64,000 nucleotides of DNA from contig NZ_CP103288.1 in NCBI RefSeq assembly GCF_024758005.1, positions 558,001 to 622,000 on the forward strand, given 5' to 3'. Positions 6,830-16,371 of the stretch are shown in pieces (within the stretch, counting starts at the first letter, position 1; each line of letters opens with the position of its first letter). A model generated the notes under the pieces. It worked only from the letters and a program-made list of their open reading frames with translations. It did not search any database and was not told the origin of the DNA. The stretch is from Pseudarthrobacter sp. NS4. Lineage in GTDB: Bacteria > Actinomycetota > Actinomycetes > Actinomycetales > Micrococcaceae. Made by a program: the position numbers and the translations under genes.

Positions 6830-9484
6830 CTACTTGCGGCCCTTCACCGGCTTGGACTGGGTGGTGAACATTGACTGGTTTAGCGCCGTGACGGTGATGG
6901 ATTTCAGGACGGCGGTGCCGCCGTCGGCAAACAGTGCCACCTCGCCGGCGCCCTCTGCCGGGAACACCTGGTCCGTGATGGTGCGGAGGCCGTTCTGCGC
7001 GAAGACCTCCACGGAGGACCTGTCCACGTAGATCCGCAACGTGATGTTGCCGCTGGCGTCAGGCGCTACGGGGGCAGAATCCACCGAGCTGAACAGCGGA
7101 TGGAATGCGGTGTTCCCCGAGTTGCTGCGGTCCACGTACAGTTCACCGGCTGCGGCGTCATAGCCGATCACGGTGGAAGTGGTTCCGTTCCCGAGGACGC
7201 TGATGCCTGCCTTGGCTGCTGTTCCCGGTGCAAACGTCACATCAATCCGTTGAACCTGGCCTGCCGCCACCGAGGGTAACGCGGCAGTGCCCGGTGCTAT
7301 GTTGCGGGCGCCCTTTTCCTGGTAGGAGGGCTTGCCGGCCAGGGCATCCACCTGGTTCACGGCCTTCTGCACCAGCCGGGGCCCGTCGGCCGTCTGCGCC
7401 AGTCCCACCTCACGCGGCAGGGACATGGCACTGCGCCACGGCGAGGTGGGAACGCTGTTGGCGTAGTCCCAGTTGTTCATCCAGCCCAGCATGATCCGCT
7501 TGTCCGCCGGCATGTTGGCGAAGGACACCGACGCGTAGTAATCCCGGCCGTAGTCCAGCCAGTCGTACGTCTCCAGGCGCGGTGTGGCCGGCATCGGGGA
7601 TGCGACGAACTCGTCGGCCAGGATGTGGCCCCAGCCGAAGCGGTTGTTGTCCACAATCCGGATGCTCGCGGACCGGCCCTTGAACTCGGAGACGTTCCAG
7701 GACGCCCAGTCCAGCACCTCGCTGTTGGCGCCGGAGGCGGTGCGGACCACCTGCCCGTCCACCACCAGGTTCACCGTGGTTTCGTCGGAACGGGGAACTG
7801 CGGGCTGGTCCGTCAGCATGACGTGGTCCAGCGTCAGGTGCCCCCAGCCGCCAGCGGCCTGGTCCACAATCCGCAGTTGGGCAGGCTGTCCGGCGAATTC
7901 GGACACGTCCCACCCTTTCCAGTTGAGCTGCCCGGCATCGTCTCCGGCAAGGCTGCGGACCACCTGGCCGTCAACCAACAGTTGGGCTTCGAGGATCTGG
8001 CCCGATGCCGCGGTCCGGGAACCGCCGCCCACCAGCAAGCTGATGTAATTGTGGCTGATGGCGAACGGTGGCGACGTCAGGGTTCCCTGCCGGTCGTCGC
8101 CGGGAGCGCCGCCCGTTTCGAACGTGTTGATTCTCTTTGCGCCGATATGGAAGTCGCTGCCCGCGGTGGCCGGCTGGAACACCGGTGCCAGGTCGCCGGT
8201 TCCTGTCCAGCCGGCGTCGGCCAGTGTGGTTCCGTCCGGGACTTCAAAGCCGTTGAACAACAGCTCGCCGGGCGGGGGGGTGTTGTCCAGCTTGTCCGAA
8301 ACGCGCGGGTGCTGGCCGCCACCCACCAGGAAGTTGAGGTAGTCGCTGGTGACCGTGAACTCCGGCGAGGCCAGGGACCCGACCGGCCAGTCGCCGTCGT
8401 TGAACGAATTGACCAGCCCCGGGCCGGCGAACCCGGTCACGGTGTTCTGGCCGGGCAATGTGCCGGTGGCGGGAGCATCGCCAAACGGGCCGTTCTTCCA
8501 GTTGCCCGCCTCGTTGCTGACCGTCCAGCCGTTGTAGGTGCCGTCATTAAAGCCCGCCAGTGGTGTTCCCGCGGGGAGGGCATCGCCGGCCTTGTTGGAT
8601 TCCGACGTGAAGGTGGTGCCGTCAAAGTCGCCCACGAAGTACTGGCCCGCAGACCCTCCGGCCACGCCGCCCGGGTTAATGTTCACCACCATCACCCACT
8701 TGGTGTTGGCCGGATCGCCATCCACGGCCAGGGGAAACAGGTCCGGGCACTCCCACAGGCCGCCGGTGGCGTTGGCCGGGCCGAACTCGCTGAGCAGGTC
8801 CCAGTCCTTGAGGTTTGCCGATTTGTAGAGCAGGACCTTGTGGTCCGGAGCCTCGACGGCTGCCATCACCCAGTACCCGCCACCCCCCGGGGCCTCGTAC
8901 CAGAAGACCTTGGGGTCACGGAAGTTGGCCGAGTTCCGGTTCAGGACGGGGTTGGCGCTGTACTTGGTCCAGGTCTGGCCGTCGTCCAGGCTGTATGCAA
9001 GCGACTGTGCCTGCAGGCCCCGGTACGGCGAGGCGTCCTTGTAGGCGCTGGTGAAAACCGCTACCAACGGCGGGTTCTCCGCAGTTCCGAAGCCTGAGGT
9101 GTTGTTCCGGTCCACCACCACGCTGCCGGAGAAGATATCCTGCTGGTCATCGGTGGCGATGGCCAGGGGCTGCTCCTTCCAATGGGTGAGGTCGGTGGAG
9201 GTGGCATGGCCCCAGGACATGTTGCCCCACGTGTTGCCCGACGGATTGTGCTGGTAGTAGAGGTGGTACACGCCGTTGTGGAAGACCATCCCGTTCGGAT
9301 CGTTCATCCAGTTCTGCTGCGGCGTGTAGTGGAACGCCGGCCGGTACTGTTCTTCTCCGAACGTGGTTTCACCCGGCTGCATGGCCTGGGCTGGTCCCGC
9401 TCCTGCCAGTGCCGCCGCCAGGGCGAGACCGGCCAGGGTGAGCGCTGCGCACGCCCGGTTCAGTTTTTGTGCAGGGGATTTCAT
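6830..9484 (-). CDS. Secreted GH32 levanase/inulinase (beta-fructosidase) with inserted modules
   Basis: 884 residues. A Sec signal peptide ends at AQA (about 34). The GH32 five-bladed catalytic domain shows all three acids: D62 (WMNDPNG nucleophile), D190 (NFRDP, transition-state stabiliser) and E245 (WECPDLF, acid/base). The domain is split: after about residue 292 come some 320 residues with two related beta-rich modules (LLVGGG, VVDGQVVR and WGH repeats), and then the catalytic fold resumes at ETYDWLDYGRDYYA. The GH32 C-terminal beta-sandwich follows (VDRSSVEVFAQNG). The protein would hydrolyse levan or inulin outside the cell. The perfect LacI-type palindrome lies 35 bp upstream. Endo versus exo action cannot be read from sequence. 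Confidence 0.9.
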   Translation of the reverse strand: MKSPAQKLNRACAALTLAGLALAAALAGAGPAQAMQPGETTFGEEQYRPAFHYTPQQNWMNDPNGMVFHNGVYHLYYQHNPSGNTWGNMSWGHATSTDLTHWKEQPLAIATDDQQDIFSGSVVVDRNNTSGFGTAENPPLVAVFTSAYKDASPYRGLQAQSLAYSLDDGQTWTKYSANPVLNRNSANFRDPKVFWYEAPGGGGYWVMAAVEAPDHKVLLYKSANLKDWDLLSEFGPANATGGLWECPDLFPLAVDGDPANTKWVMVVNINPGGVAGGSAGQYFVGDFDGTTFTSESNKAGDALPAGTPLAGFNDGTYNGWTVSNEAGNWKNGPFGDAPATGTLPGQNTVTGFAGPGLVNSFNDGDWPVGSLASPEFTVTSDYLNFLVGGGQHPRVSDKLDNTPPPGELLFNGFEVPDGTTLADAGWTGTGDLAPVFQPATAGSDFHIGAKRINTFETGGAPGDDRQGTLTSPPFAISHNYISLLVGGGSRTAASGQILEAQLLVDGQVVRSLAGDDAGQLNWKGWDVSEFAGQPAQLRIVDQAAGGWGHLTLDHVMLTDQPAVPRSDETTVNLVVDGQVVRTASGANSEVLDWASWNVSEFKGRSASIRIVDNNRFGWGHILADEFVASPMPATPRLETYDWLDYGRDYYASVSFANMPADKRIMLGWMNNWDYANSVPTSPWRSAMSLPREVGLAQTADGPRLVQKAVNQVDALAGKPSYQEKGARNIAPGTAALPSVAAGQVQRIDVTFAPGTAAKAGISVLGNGTTSTVIGYDAAAGELYVDRSNSGNTAFHPLFSSVDSAPVAPDASGNITLRIYVDRSSVEVFAQNGLRTITDQVFPAEGAGEVALFADGGTAVLKSITVTALNQSMFTTQSKPVKGRK

Positions 9485-9518
9485 GATTTGAGGTCGCCCT
9501 TCATCGCGCGTCGTGTGA

Positions 9519-9532
9519 TGACAACGTTGTCA
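9519..9532. promoter_or_regulatory. LacI-type operator TGACAACGTTGTCA (levanase site)
   Basis: Perfect 14-bp palindrome 35 bp upstream of the levanase ATG. It is nearly identical to the sites at 1674-1687 and 1752-1765, linking the levanase to the LacI gene at the left end. Confidence 0.72.
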
Positions 9533-9755
9533 GTGACAGGAACGCCAAATGATGTCCGCAAGACAAGTCAACGGATTTGTTTCGCAGCCAGCCAGGTCGC
9601 TGGATGACCAAAAGCGGGTGGACAGCCTGCCCGGTTTCGTGTCTGCGCCACCCTGCAATAATCTGAACCAACGGTTGTGCGCGGGGGTGCAAGCGCCCGG
9701 TACAACAAGCAGCACTGTAAGTTCGGGCCCATCACACCAGACGAGGCGGACACGC

Positions 9756-12020
9756 ATGACGGCTTCAGACCAGCAGCACCAACCACGGCCAGGGATGCCT
9801 GCGGATCCACCGGGCCCTCCTGCCGGCGCCGGTGGAAGTGCTGCCCCGGGGCCCCGTGCAGGGGAAGCCGTGGACCCTCACCTGCTTCAGCAGCTTGCCG
9901 ACGCACATGGTGTGGGCACCTCGTTCCAGGGCTGGGACGGGCTGCCCCACTCGGTTGCCGAAGAAACCCTCATTAAGGTCCTGGCTGCCCTGGGCGTCCG
10001 TGCCCACACCAACCAGCACGTCCAGGCAGCACTGGCAGAAGCCGAACTGGCGCCCTGGCGGCGGATGCTGCCTCCCGCCGTCGTCATCCAGCAGGGTGAG
10101 CCAGCGCAGGTCCCGGTGAATGTGCGCGAAGGTGCCACGGCGAGCCTGACGATCACCCTCGAAGGCGGGTCGGGGTCCCGCGAGGGCGTGCAGCAGGATG
10201 TCTCGATGCAGCCCAGGGACGTCGACGGCGTGTCCGTTGCACGTGCCACATTTGCCCTCCCGCAGGACTTGCCGCTGGGCTGGCATACGCTGCATGCGGA
10301 GTCCGGAAACGCTGCAGCGTCGGCCACCCTGGTGGTGGTGCCGGCCAGGCTGGAGACCGCCAAGGCACTGGAGAAGCGCCGGGGCTGGGGGCTGGCAACA
10401 CAGCTGTATTCGGTGCGGTCAAAACGGTCATGGGGGATAGGCGACTTTGCGGACCTGGCGGACCTGGCAGCGCTGAGTGGAGCCAGGGGCGCCGACTACG
10501 TACTGGTCAACCCGCTGCACGCGGCGGAACCGGTTCCGCCGGTCCAGCCTTCTCCTTACTCGCCGTCCACGCGGCGGTTCTTCAATCCTTTGTATATCCG
10601 TATCGAGGCCATTCCTGAGCTGGCCTACCTCAAGCCCCGCAAGCGCGCCCTGGTGGAGCGGCTTCATGAGGAAGTCGCCGGCCTGAACAAGGACGGCGAG
10701 CGGCTGGACCGGGACGCCGTCTACGCCGCCAAGCTGCAGGCCCTGGAATTGCTCTACCACACCCGGCGGTCACCGGCGCGGCAGGCTGCCTTCGACGAAT
10801 TCTGCCGGATTTCGGGCAGCGGCCTGGACGACTTTGCCCTCTGGTCCGCTGTCCGCGAGGACCTCCCGCCGGGTGATCCGCTGTGGACCGATCCAGCCTG
10901 GGCCCTGGGCACTCCGGAGACCGAAGCCCTCCGGGAAAAACTCGCTGACCGGATCGGCTTCCACCGGTGGCTCCAGTGGATCTGCGACGAGCAGCTTGAA
11001 AGTGCCCAGCAGACTGCATTGCGCTCGGGAATGCGCCTGGGCGTGGTCCATGACCTGGCCGTCGGCGTCGACCACAGCAGCGCCGATGCCTGGACACTCC
11101 GTGATGTGCTGGCTCCTGCCACCAGCGTTGGTGCCCCGCCGGACATGTACAACCAGCAGGGCCAGGACTGGGGCCAGCCGCCATGGCACCCTGCCCGCCT
11201 GGCGGAAGCAGGTTACGCGCCGTTCCGGAACATGCTGGCCACGGTGCTGCGGCATGCCGGCGGCATCCGCGTGGACCACATCCTGGGCCTGTTCCGGCTC
11301 TGGTGGATCCCGGTGGGCAACGCCCCGGGCGACGGCGCATACGTCCGGTATGACCATGAGGCGCTGATTGGCATCCTCGCTCTCGAAGCGCACCGTGCCG
11401 GGGCCGTGGTGATCGGCGAGGACCTGGGCACCTTCGAGCCGTGGGTGCGGGATTATCTTGCAGCCCGCGGCATCATGGGTACGTCCATCCTCTGGTTTGA
11501 GTACGACGGCGATTCCCCCCTTGCGCCCGAAAAGTACCGCACGCAGGCGCTCGCCAGCGTCAATACCCACGACCTGCCGCCCACCGCGGGATACCTCGCC
11601 GGGGACCATGTAGCCCTGCGGAGCCAACTGGGCCTGCTGGAGCGCTCCGAAGCGGAAGAACGTGCCGAGCACAACGCGTCCCTCGAGAAAATGCTCGCCC
11701 TGCTGCGGGAACGGGGCTACCTGCCCGACGGCGCTGCAGGCGGGTACGGCAGCGGACCTTCCGGCTCCGAAGAGCAGACCATTGAGGCGTTGCACCTGCT
11801 GCTGACGCAGACGCCGTCGGTATTGCTGGGCGTGGCCCTTGTGGATGCGGTGGGGGAGCGGCGCGTCCAGAACCAGCCCGGAACAACTGAGGCGCTCTAC
11901 CCGAACTGGCAGGTTCCGTTGGGTGGTCCGGACGGCAAGCCTGTGTTCCTTGATGACCTTCCCGCCAATGCGCGGTTCAATGCGCTGCTCGCGGCGGTGG
12001 AGGAGGCCCTGCACAGTTAG
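9756..12020 (+). CDS. malQ: 4-alpha-glucanotransferase (amylomaltase)
   Basis: Cytoplasmic GH77 enzyme that moves alpha-1,4-glucan segments between maltodextrins and releases glucose. From the ATG at 9756 (GAGGCGGA upstream) it is 754 residues; the frame is open further 5' but without a good RBS. It has the actinobacterial N-terminal extension of about 160 residues, then the catalytic barrel with D507 (GIRVDHILGL), E555 (VIGEDLG) and D606 (NTHDLPP). It is divergent from the levanase, and 21 bp separate it from the downstream reductase. It would process maltodextrins released by the extracellular amylase nearby. Confidence 0.95.
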   Translation: MTASDQQHQPRPGMPADPPGPPAGAGGSAAPGPRAGEAVDPHLLQQLADAHGVGTSFQGWDGLPHSVAEETLIKVLAALGVRAHTNQHVQAALAEAELAPWRRMLPPAVVIQQGEPAQVPVNVREGATASLTITLEGGSGSREGVQQDVSMQPRDVDGVSVARATFALPQDLPLGWHTLHAESGNAAASATLVVVPARLETAKALEKRRGWGLATQLYSVRSKRSWGIGDFADLADLAALSGARGADYVLVNPLHAAEPVPPVQPSPYSPSTRRFFNPLYIRIEAIPELAYLKPRKRALVERLHEEVAGLNKDGERLDRDAVYAAKLQALELLYHTRRSPARQAAFDEFCRISGSGLDDFALWSAVREDLPPGDPLWTDPAWALGTPETEALREKLADRIGFHRWLQWICDEQLESAQQTALRSGMRLGVVHDLAVGVDHSSADAWTLRDVLAPATSVGAPPDMYNQQGQDWGQPPWHPARLAEAGYAPFRNMLATVLRHAGGIRVDHILGLFRLWWIPVGNAPGDGAYVRYDHEALIGILALEAHRAGAVVIGEDLGTFEPWVRDYLAARGIMGTSILWFEYDGDSPLAPEKYRTQALASVNTHDLPPTAGYLAGDHVALRSQLGLLERSEAEERAEHNASLEKMLALLRERGYLPDGAAGGYGSGPSGSEEQTIEALHLLLTQTPSVLLGVALVDAVGERRVQNQPGTTEALYPNWQVPLGGPDGKPVFLDDLPANARFNALLAAVEEALHS

Positions 12021-12041
12021 GTCAGCAGCGAGGAGAAAGCA

Positions 12042-12947
12042 ATGGGCGGACCCGTACTGGTGGTTGGCGGCACCGGCATGCTGGGCGGCCAGGTGGCCAC
12101 CGAACTCGTGAGCCGCGGGAAACAGGTGCGGGCCCTGGTGCGGCCCGGGTCCGATGCCTCGAAGCTTGAGGTTGCAGGCATCGGGATAGCCCGCGGGGAC
12201 ATGATGGATCCCGAATCGCTCAACCGGGCCATGGCCGGAGTGGATGCCGTGGTCACTTCCGCCGCGGGGTACACGAGGCACAGCAAGGGCGACACACCTG
12301 AGATCGACACTGTTGGCAACTCCAACCTGGCGGAGGCGGCAAGCCGCGCCGGTGTCCGGCGGTTAGTGCTCACCAGCATCCTCACCTGTGACCAGAGCAC
12401 CGGGGTCCCCCACTTTTGGCACAAAAAGCTGATGGAGGACCGGCTCGAGCAGCTTGGCGTGCCGTTCGTGGCGCTGCGGCCAGGTGCGTTCCTGGACCAG
12501 GTCACCCGGTTTGGCGGTGATCCAGTGGCCAAGCACAAGGTCATGTGGTGCGGTTCTCCCGGGATCCCGCTGACTTTCGTGCTGACTCCGGATCTGGCTG
12601 GTTACCTTGCCGATGCGGTGGACGCGCCCGGAGTGGACGGGCAGCGGATCGACATCGGGTGGGACCGGCCCATCGGCATGCGGGACTTCGCGGAGATTGC
12701 CGGCCGGATGACCGGCAATAGCATCCGGGTCCGCTCCGTACCCATGCCCGTCCTGCGCGCTGCAGGTTTCGTTCTGGGCCCGGTCAACCCGATGGTCAAG
12801 GACCTGGCGGCCATGATCGCCTGGTTCCAGAGCGGCCGCTACGTGGCTGACCCCACGCGGCAGCGGGAAGTCTTCGGCGCCCCGCCCACCGCCGAAGACG
12901 CTATCCGGCGGCTCATCGGCATCCTCGGCCATCCGGTCAAAGCCTGA
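12042..12947 (+). CDS. NAD(P)-binding NmrA-like atypical SDR
   Basis: 301 residues with an N-terminal Rossmann motif VLVVGGTGMLGGQVA, then LVRPGSD where an NADPH-preferring enzyme binds phosphate. It lacks the YxxxK pair of classical SDRs, as is usual in the NmrA/quinone-reductase group. RBS GAGGAG precedes the ATG; it follows malQ by 21 bp and may share its transcript. Role unknown: NAD(P)H-dependent reductase or redox-sensing protein. Confidence 0.85.
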   Translation: MGGPVLVVGGTGMLGGQVATELVSRGKQVRALVRPGSDASKLEVAGIGIARGDMMDPESLNRAMAGVDAVVTSAAGYTRHSKGDTPEIDTVGNSNLAEAASRAGVRRLVLTSILTCDQSTGVPHFWHKKLMEDRLEQLGVPFVALRPGAFLDQVTRFGGDPVAKHKVMWCGSPGIPLTFVLTPDLAGYLADAVDAPGVDGQRIDIGWDRPIGMRDFAEIAGRMTGNSIRVRSVPMPVLRAAGFVLGPVNPMVKDLAAMIAWFQSGRYVADPTRQREVFGAPPTAEDAIRRLIGILGHPVKA

Positions 12948-12983
12948 CGAGGACCCGGGGAAACCTGCCGTTCCACACAGCAA

Positions 12984-13009
12984 CGCGAGGCCACCTTCGT
13001 GACCTCGCG
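12984..13009. terminator. Hairpin between convergent reductase and amylase genes
   Basis: CGCGAGGCCA pairs with TGACCTCGCG with one mismatch around a 6-base loop. It lies between two converging stops and could serve both strands. No strong T-run. Confidence 0.5.
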
Positions 13010-13030
13010 CCGACTGCTGATGTTCTTGAC

Positions 13031-16000
13031 TTAGCCCGCTGAGATCACGTGGGTGGCGTGGTCGTAGCGGAAGGTGACCGGGCCGCCGTCGTGCTCAAAC
13101 GGAATATTGGCGCCGGGGGACGCCCCGCCCGCGCCATAATTGACCTCCCAGGAACGGTTGAGGGCCGCCTTGAACTCGTAGCTGCCCGCGGGCAGGCTGG
13201 GCACGGCCAGTTTCCAGACGAGGTCGGCCGGGTCCAGGGTGAGCTGGGCCTGGTTACACGCCGGTTCCCAGTCCGTTGCACAGCCCAGTTCCGTGTTCAT
13301 GCTCCCCGCGGCGGCAACCGCCGAGGGCTGCTGCGACGCATATACAGCACTGATCACATGCGTGCTGTTGTCATAGCGGAACGTCACCGGGCCGCCCGGG
13401 TGGTCAAGTGCGATGTCGGCTCCGCCGGCCGAGCCGCCGGCTCCGTAGCTCACATCCCAGGTGCCATTGAGCGCTGCCTTGTACTCGTACTGCCCCTTGG
13501 GCAGGTCCACGGTCAGGCGCCAGATGTTATCGGCGGGGTCCAGGGTCATCATTGCCTGTTCGCAGGCTGGCTGCCATGCTTCCGCACACCCCATCAGCTG
13601 GTTCATGGATCCGGCCACCGTGACCGAGCCCGGTTGCGGAGCATCGCCCACGGTCACCGTGCGAACCTCGCTGACCACGCTGTAGCCGTGGCCGGCCATG
13701 GAGGCGCGGTACTGCACCAGGGTGCCGTCTGCCAGTTCCGACACGTCATCCGTGGCCGAGTAGACGGGGGAGGAATCGTCCGTGCCCACCGCCGTCCACC
13801 CGCCGCCGGCAACGCTGCGCTCGAAGGCCACCACGTGGCTGGCCTTCTCCGGGTCGGCGGTGGCGCTGAGTTCCACAGAGCCCTGGACGCTGCTGCCCTC
13901 CGTCGGCTTTTGGAGGGTGAGGAGCGGGGCGGGAACACTTGCGGTCCGGGCCTGGCTTGTGGCAGTGTGCCCGCCGTTGTCCAGCACGGTGGCACGGTAC
14001 TCGACGCCAGTGCCGGCATCCAGGTCCGCCACATCATGGAACACCTGGTATGGGGCCGTGTCGTCGGTGCCGATCGGGTGCCAGTCTCCGCCTGCCTTCT
14101 TCGCTTCGAAGGTGACCTGGTAGAACGAGGAACCGCCGACGTCGGCCGTTACCTTCAGGCGCCCGTTGTCACCGGGCGCCGCGGCCGGCTCCTGGAGGGC
14201 GACGGCGGGGGCGGCCTTGGAGTGCGGAATCCGGCCGGAGGACTGGTACACAACGGCGGACAGCGGCGGGACGGTGACCGTGAGCTTGCCGTCTGCCGAG
14301 GTCTTTGCCGCCTCTGCCGCGTTACCGTACACGCGGGTGTAGTTTCGCTTGGTGATGTAGGTGGGAACCTCCGCCGTCTGCGCCTGTTCGCTGTTGTTCA
14401 GTGCTACCACATACTCGCGCTGGTCCTCTGCATCGGTCCGGGAGAAGGCGTAGATGCCCGGGCCCCCGGACGCGTAGCGGTGCTGGTGGGCACCGTCCCG
14501 CAGGGCGGGGTGCTCCTTCGTCAGGGCGGCAAGCTCGCTGATCTTCACGTAAAGCGGGTGGCTGGTGTTGAAGTTGTCCGTCGCGTGGGTGGCGTCGGTT
14601 CCCAGCAGGTTGTCGTCGAGGTATTCAGGAACCTGGCTGGCGAACAGGGTCTGCCGGGCATCCTGGTCCCCGCCGGGGCCGGTGAAGCCCTGCTCATCGC
14701 CGTAGTAAATCACCGGGTTGCCGCGGGAGAAGTACATAAGCTCGTGGGCCAGCTGGTCACGCGCCACCTGTTCGGCGTCGGCTGAGCCGGGATTATCGGA
14801 GGCGATGAAGCTGCCAATGCGGCCCATGTCGTGGTTGCCCAGGAAGGTGGGCAGTTGGTAGACGTTGGAATCGGCGTCGGTGTACCAGTCGTCCCCCGCG
14901 AAGAAGGTTTCCAGGTACCGTGTGTCCTGGCTCTTCGAGGCGAAGTTGCGGGCGGCGTCCTGGAAGGGGAAGTCCAGTACTGACTGCATCTGGTTGCGGG
15001 TGGTGAACTGCGAGGTGAAGCTCTTGGTGGTATCAAAGACCTCGCCGAACATAAAGAACTCGTCCTTGCCCTGTTCCTTGGCATAGTTCAGGACATCGGG
15101 GCCGAAATCCTGCCAGAACTCGTTGTTGACGTGCTTCATGGTGTCGATCCGGAAGCCGTCCACACCGAAGTCGGCGATCCAGGTTTTGTAGATGTCCTTC
15201 ATGCCGTCCACCACGGTGGGGTGCTCGGTGAAGAGGTCATCGAGGCCGAAGAAGTCGCCGTAGTAGGCGTCCTCACCGGCAAAGGTGGTGTCACCTCTGT
15301 TGTGGTAGAGGCTGGGATCGTTCAGCCAGGCCGGAACCTTGAGCTCCTCTTCGCCGGGCTCAAGGACCGGTGTGTAGGGAAAAGAAGTGGCTTCGTCGAG
15401 CTTCGGGAAGTTCCCGGTCCCTGCGTAGTCGCGGTCATCGAACTCTTCGCCGGACGCTGTTTTGTACGGGACCGCATCCTTGGAAACGTAGCCTTTGCGG
15501 GCACCTTCCTGATAGCCGATGACGTCCGCTGTGTGGTTGGTGATGATGTCGAAGTACACCTTCATGCCCCGGGCGTGCGCCTCATCAATGAGCGCTTTCA
15601 GTTCGGCGTTGGTGCCCAGGTGCGGATCGATCTGGGTGAAATCCGTGATCCAGTAGCCGTGGTAGCCGGCGGACTTGTCTTCCGGCTGGACGGCCTTGTT
15701 CTTGAAGCTGGGTGTAAGCCAGATGGACGTGGTGCCCAGCCCTTGGACGTAGTCGATCTTGTCCAGGAGGCCTGCAAGGTCCCCGCCGTTGTAGAAGCCC
15801 TTTTTGGTGGGATCAAACCCCGACACCATAGGGTCGGAGCCCAACCCTCCCTGGTCGTTGGCGGTGCTGCCGTTGCTGAACCGGTCAGCCATCACAAAAT
15901 AGAAGTTTTCGTCGGTGACCGGGGCGCGGAGGGAATGAAGGGCCGATGCCGGGCCGGGATCTTTTGGGCCAGGGGCGGCGGTCGCTGGAAGAACGGCCGC

Positions 16001-16114
16001 GGATATTGCGACTGCTGCAGCGAGGAGGCCCGCTGCCGCGCGGGCCGGGGGTGTGGTGTGGACTGCTGTTGTTCGGGCGCGTGGGGGCACGCTGGGTGCG
16101 GTGCGGAATACCAA
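13031..16114 (-). CDS. Secreted GH13 alpha-amylase with Ig-like and tandem X25 modules
   Basis: 1027 residues from a TTG start (AGGAAGG upstream); a GTG a few codons in is possible. A signal peptide (AAAGLLAAAVAISAAVLPATA) ends near residue 47. The GH13 barrel carries D324 (GFRIDTMKH), E358 (FMFGEVFD) and D429 (FLGNHD). After about residue 630 come two Ig/Fn3-like repeats (each with WxxxGTDD), then two tandem 95-residue modules (VAGSMN...YGAGG...VTFRYD...THVISA) of the X25 type found in pullulanases and amylopullulanases. It would degrade starch or pullulan outside the cell. A TGTAAGCGCTTGCA site lies 115 bp upstream. Exact bond specificity is uncertain. Confidence 0.9.
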   Translation of the reverse strand: MVFRTAPSVPPRARTTAVHTTPPARAAAGLLAAAVAISAAVLPATAAPGPKDPGPASALHSLRAPVTDENFYFVMADRFSNGSTANDQGGLGSDPMVSGFDPTKKGFYNGGDLAGLLDKIDYVQGLGTTSIWLTPSFKNKAVQPEDKSAGYHGYWITDFTQIDPHLGTNAELKALIDEAHARGMKVYFDIITNHTADVIGYQEGARKGYVSKDAVPYKTASGEEFDDRDYAGTGNFPKLDEATSFPYTPVLEPGEEELKVPAWLNDPSLYHNRGDTTFAGEDAYYGDFFGLDDLFTEHPTVVDGMKDIYKTWIADFGVDGFRIDTMKHVNNEFWQDFGPDVLNYAKEQGKDEFFMFGEVFDTTKSFTSQFTTRNQMQSVLDFPFQDAARNFASKSQDTRYLETFFAGDDWYTDADSNVYQLPTFLGNHDMGRIGSFIASDNPGSADAEQVARDQLAHELMYFSRGNPVIYYGDEQGFTGPGGDQDARQTLFASQVPEYLDDNLLGTDATHATDNFNTSHPLYVKISELAALTKEHPALRDGAHQHRYASGGPGIYAFSRTDAEDQREYVVALNNSEQAQTAEVPTYITKRNYTRVYGNAAEAAKTSADGKLTVTVPPLSAVVYQSSGRIPHSKAAPAVALQEPAAAPGDNGRLKVTADVGGSSFYQVTFEAKKAGGDWHPIGTDDTAPYQVFHDVADLDAGTGVEYRATVLDNGGHTATSQARTASVPAPLLTLQKPTEGSSVQGSVELSATADPEKASHVVAFERSVAGGGWTAVGTDDSSPVYSATDDVSELADGTLVQYRASMAGHGYSVVSEVRTVTVGDAPQPGSVTVAGSMNQLMGCAEAWQPACEQAMMTLDPADNIWRLTVDLPKGQYEYKAALNGTWDVSYGAGGSAGGADIALDHPGGPVTFRYDNSTHVISAVYASQQPSAVAAAGSMNTELGCATDWEPACNQAQLTLDPADLVWKLAVPSLPAGSYEFKAALNRSWEVNYGAGGASPGANIPFEHDGGPVTFRYDHATHVISAG

Positions 16115-16229
16115 GGGGTGAGACCTTCCTGGAGAGCGGCGTTGCTGTACAGGCTTGCGGTGCGCAAGGTTCTGCGGCGGGGAGACCGGTTCGCAGTGCA
16201 GAAGGCTGCGCTGTGAACCACGTCACAAC

Positions 16230-16243
16230 TGTAAGCGCTTGCA
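16230..16243. promoter_or_regulatory. LacI/MalR-type operator TGTAAGCGCTTGCA (amylase site)
   Basis: 14-bp palindrome with one mismatch, upstream of the amylase. The same site in perfect form (TGTAAGCGCTTACA) lies at 61351-61364 before the phosphoglucomutase/GH65 genes. It contains the AAGCGCTT core typical of maltose-regulating LacI-family repressors. The remainder of this 257-bp gap holds only a weak hairpin at 16342-16357. Confidence 0.65.
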
Positions 16244-16371
16244 CCGGATAACTCCAGCGTTTAGGTAACACTCCTGGGAATGAGGATCCGCCCCTCAACC
16301 AACGCATGCGCGGGCTCAACCGGCCCGTAAATGGACGTTCCCCCTCATGGATGAGGGCGACGGTCCCAAGA

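Noticed and set aside
7625..9097. 490-codon open frame on the plus strand
   Set aside because: Entirely antisense to the GH32 levanase, whose catalytic motifs are clear; third-position GC bias opens the mirror frame.
10770..12281. 503-codon open frame on the minus strand
   Set aside because: Antisense to malQ and the NmrA gene; no family similarity.
13049..14785. 578-codon open frame on the plus strand
   Set aside because: Antisense to the GH13 amylase C-terminal modules.
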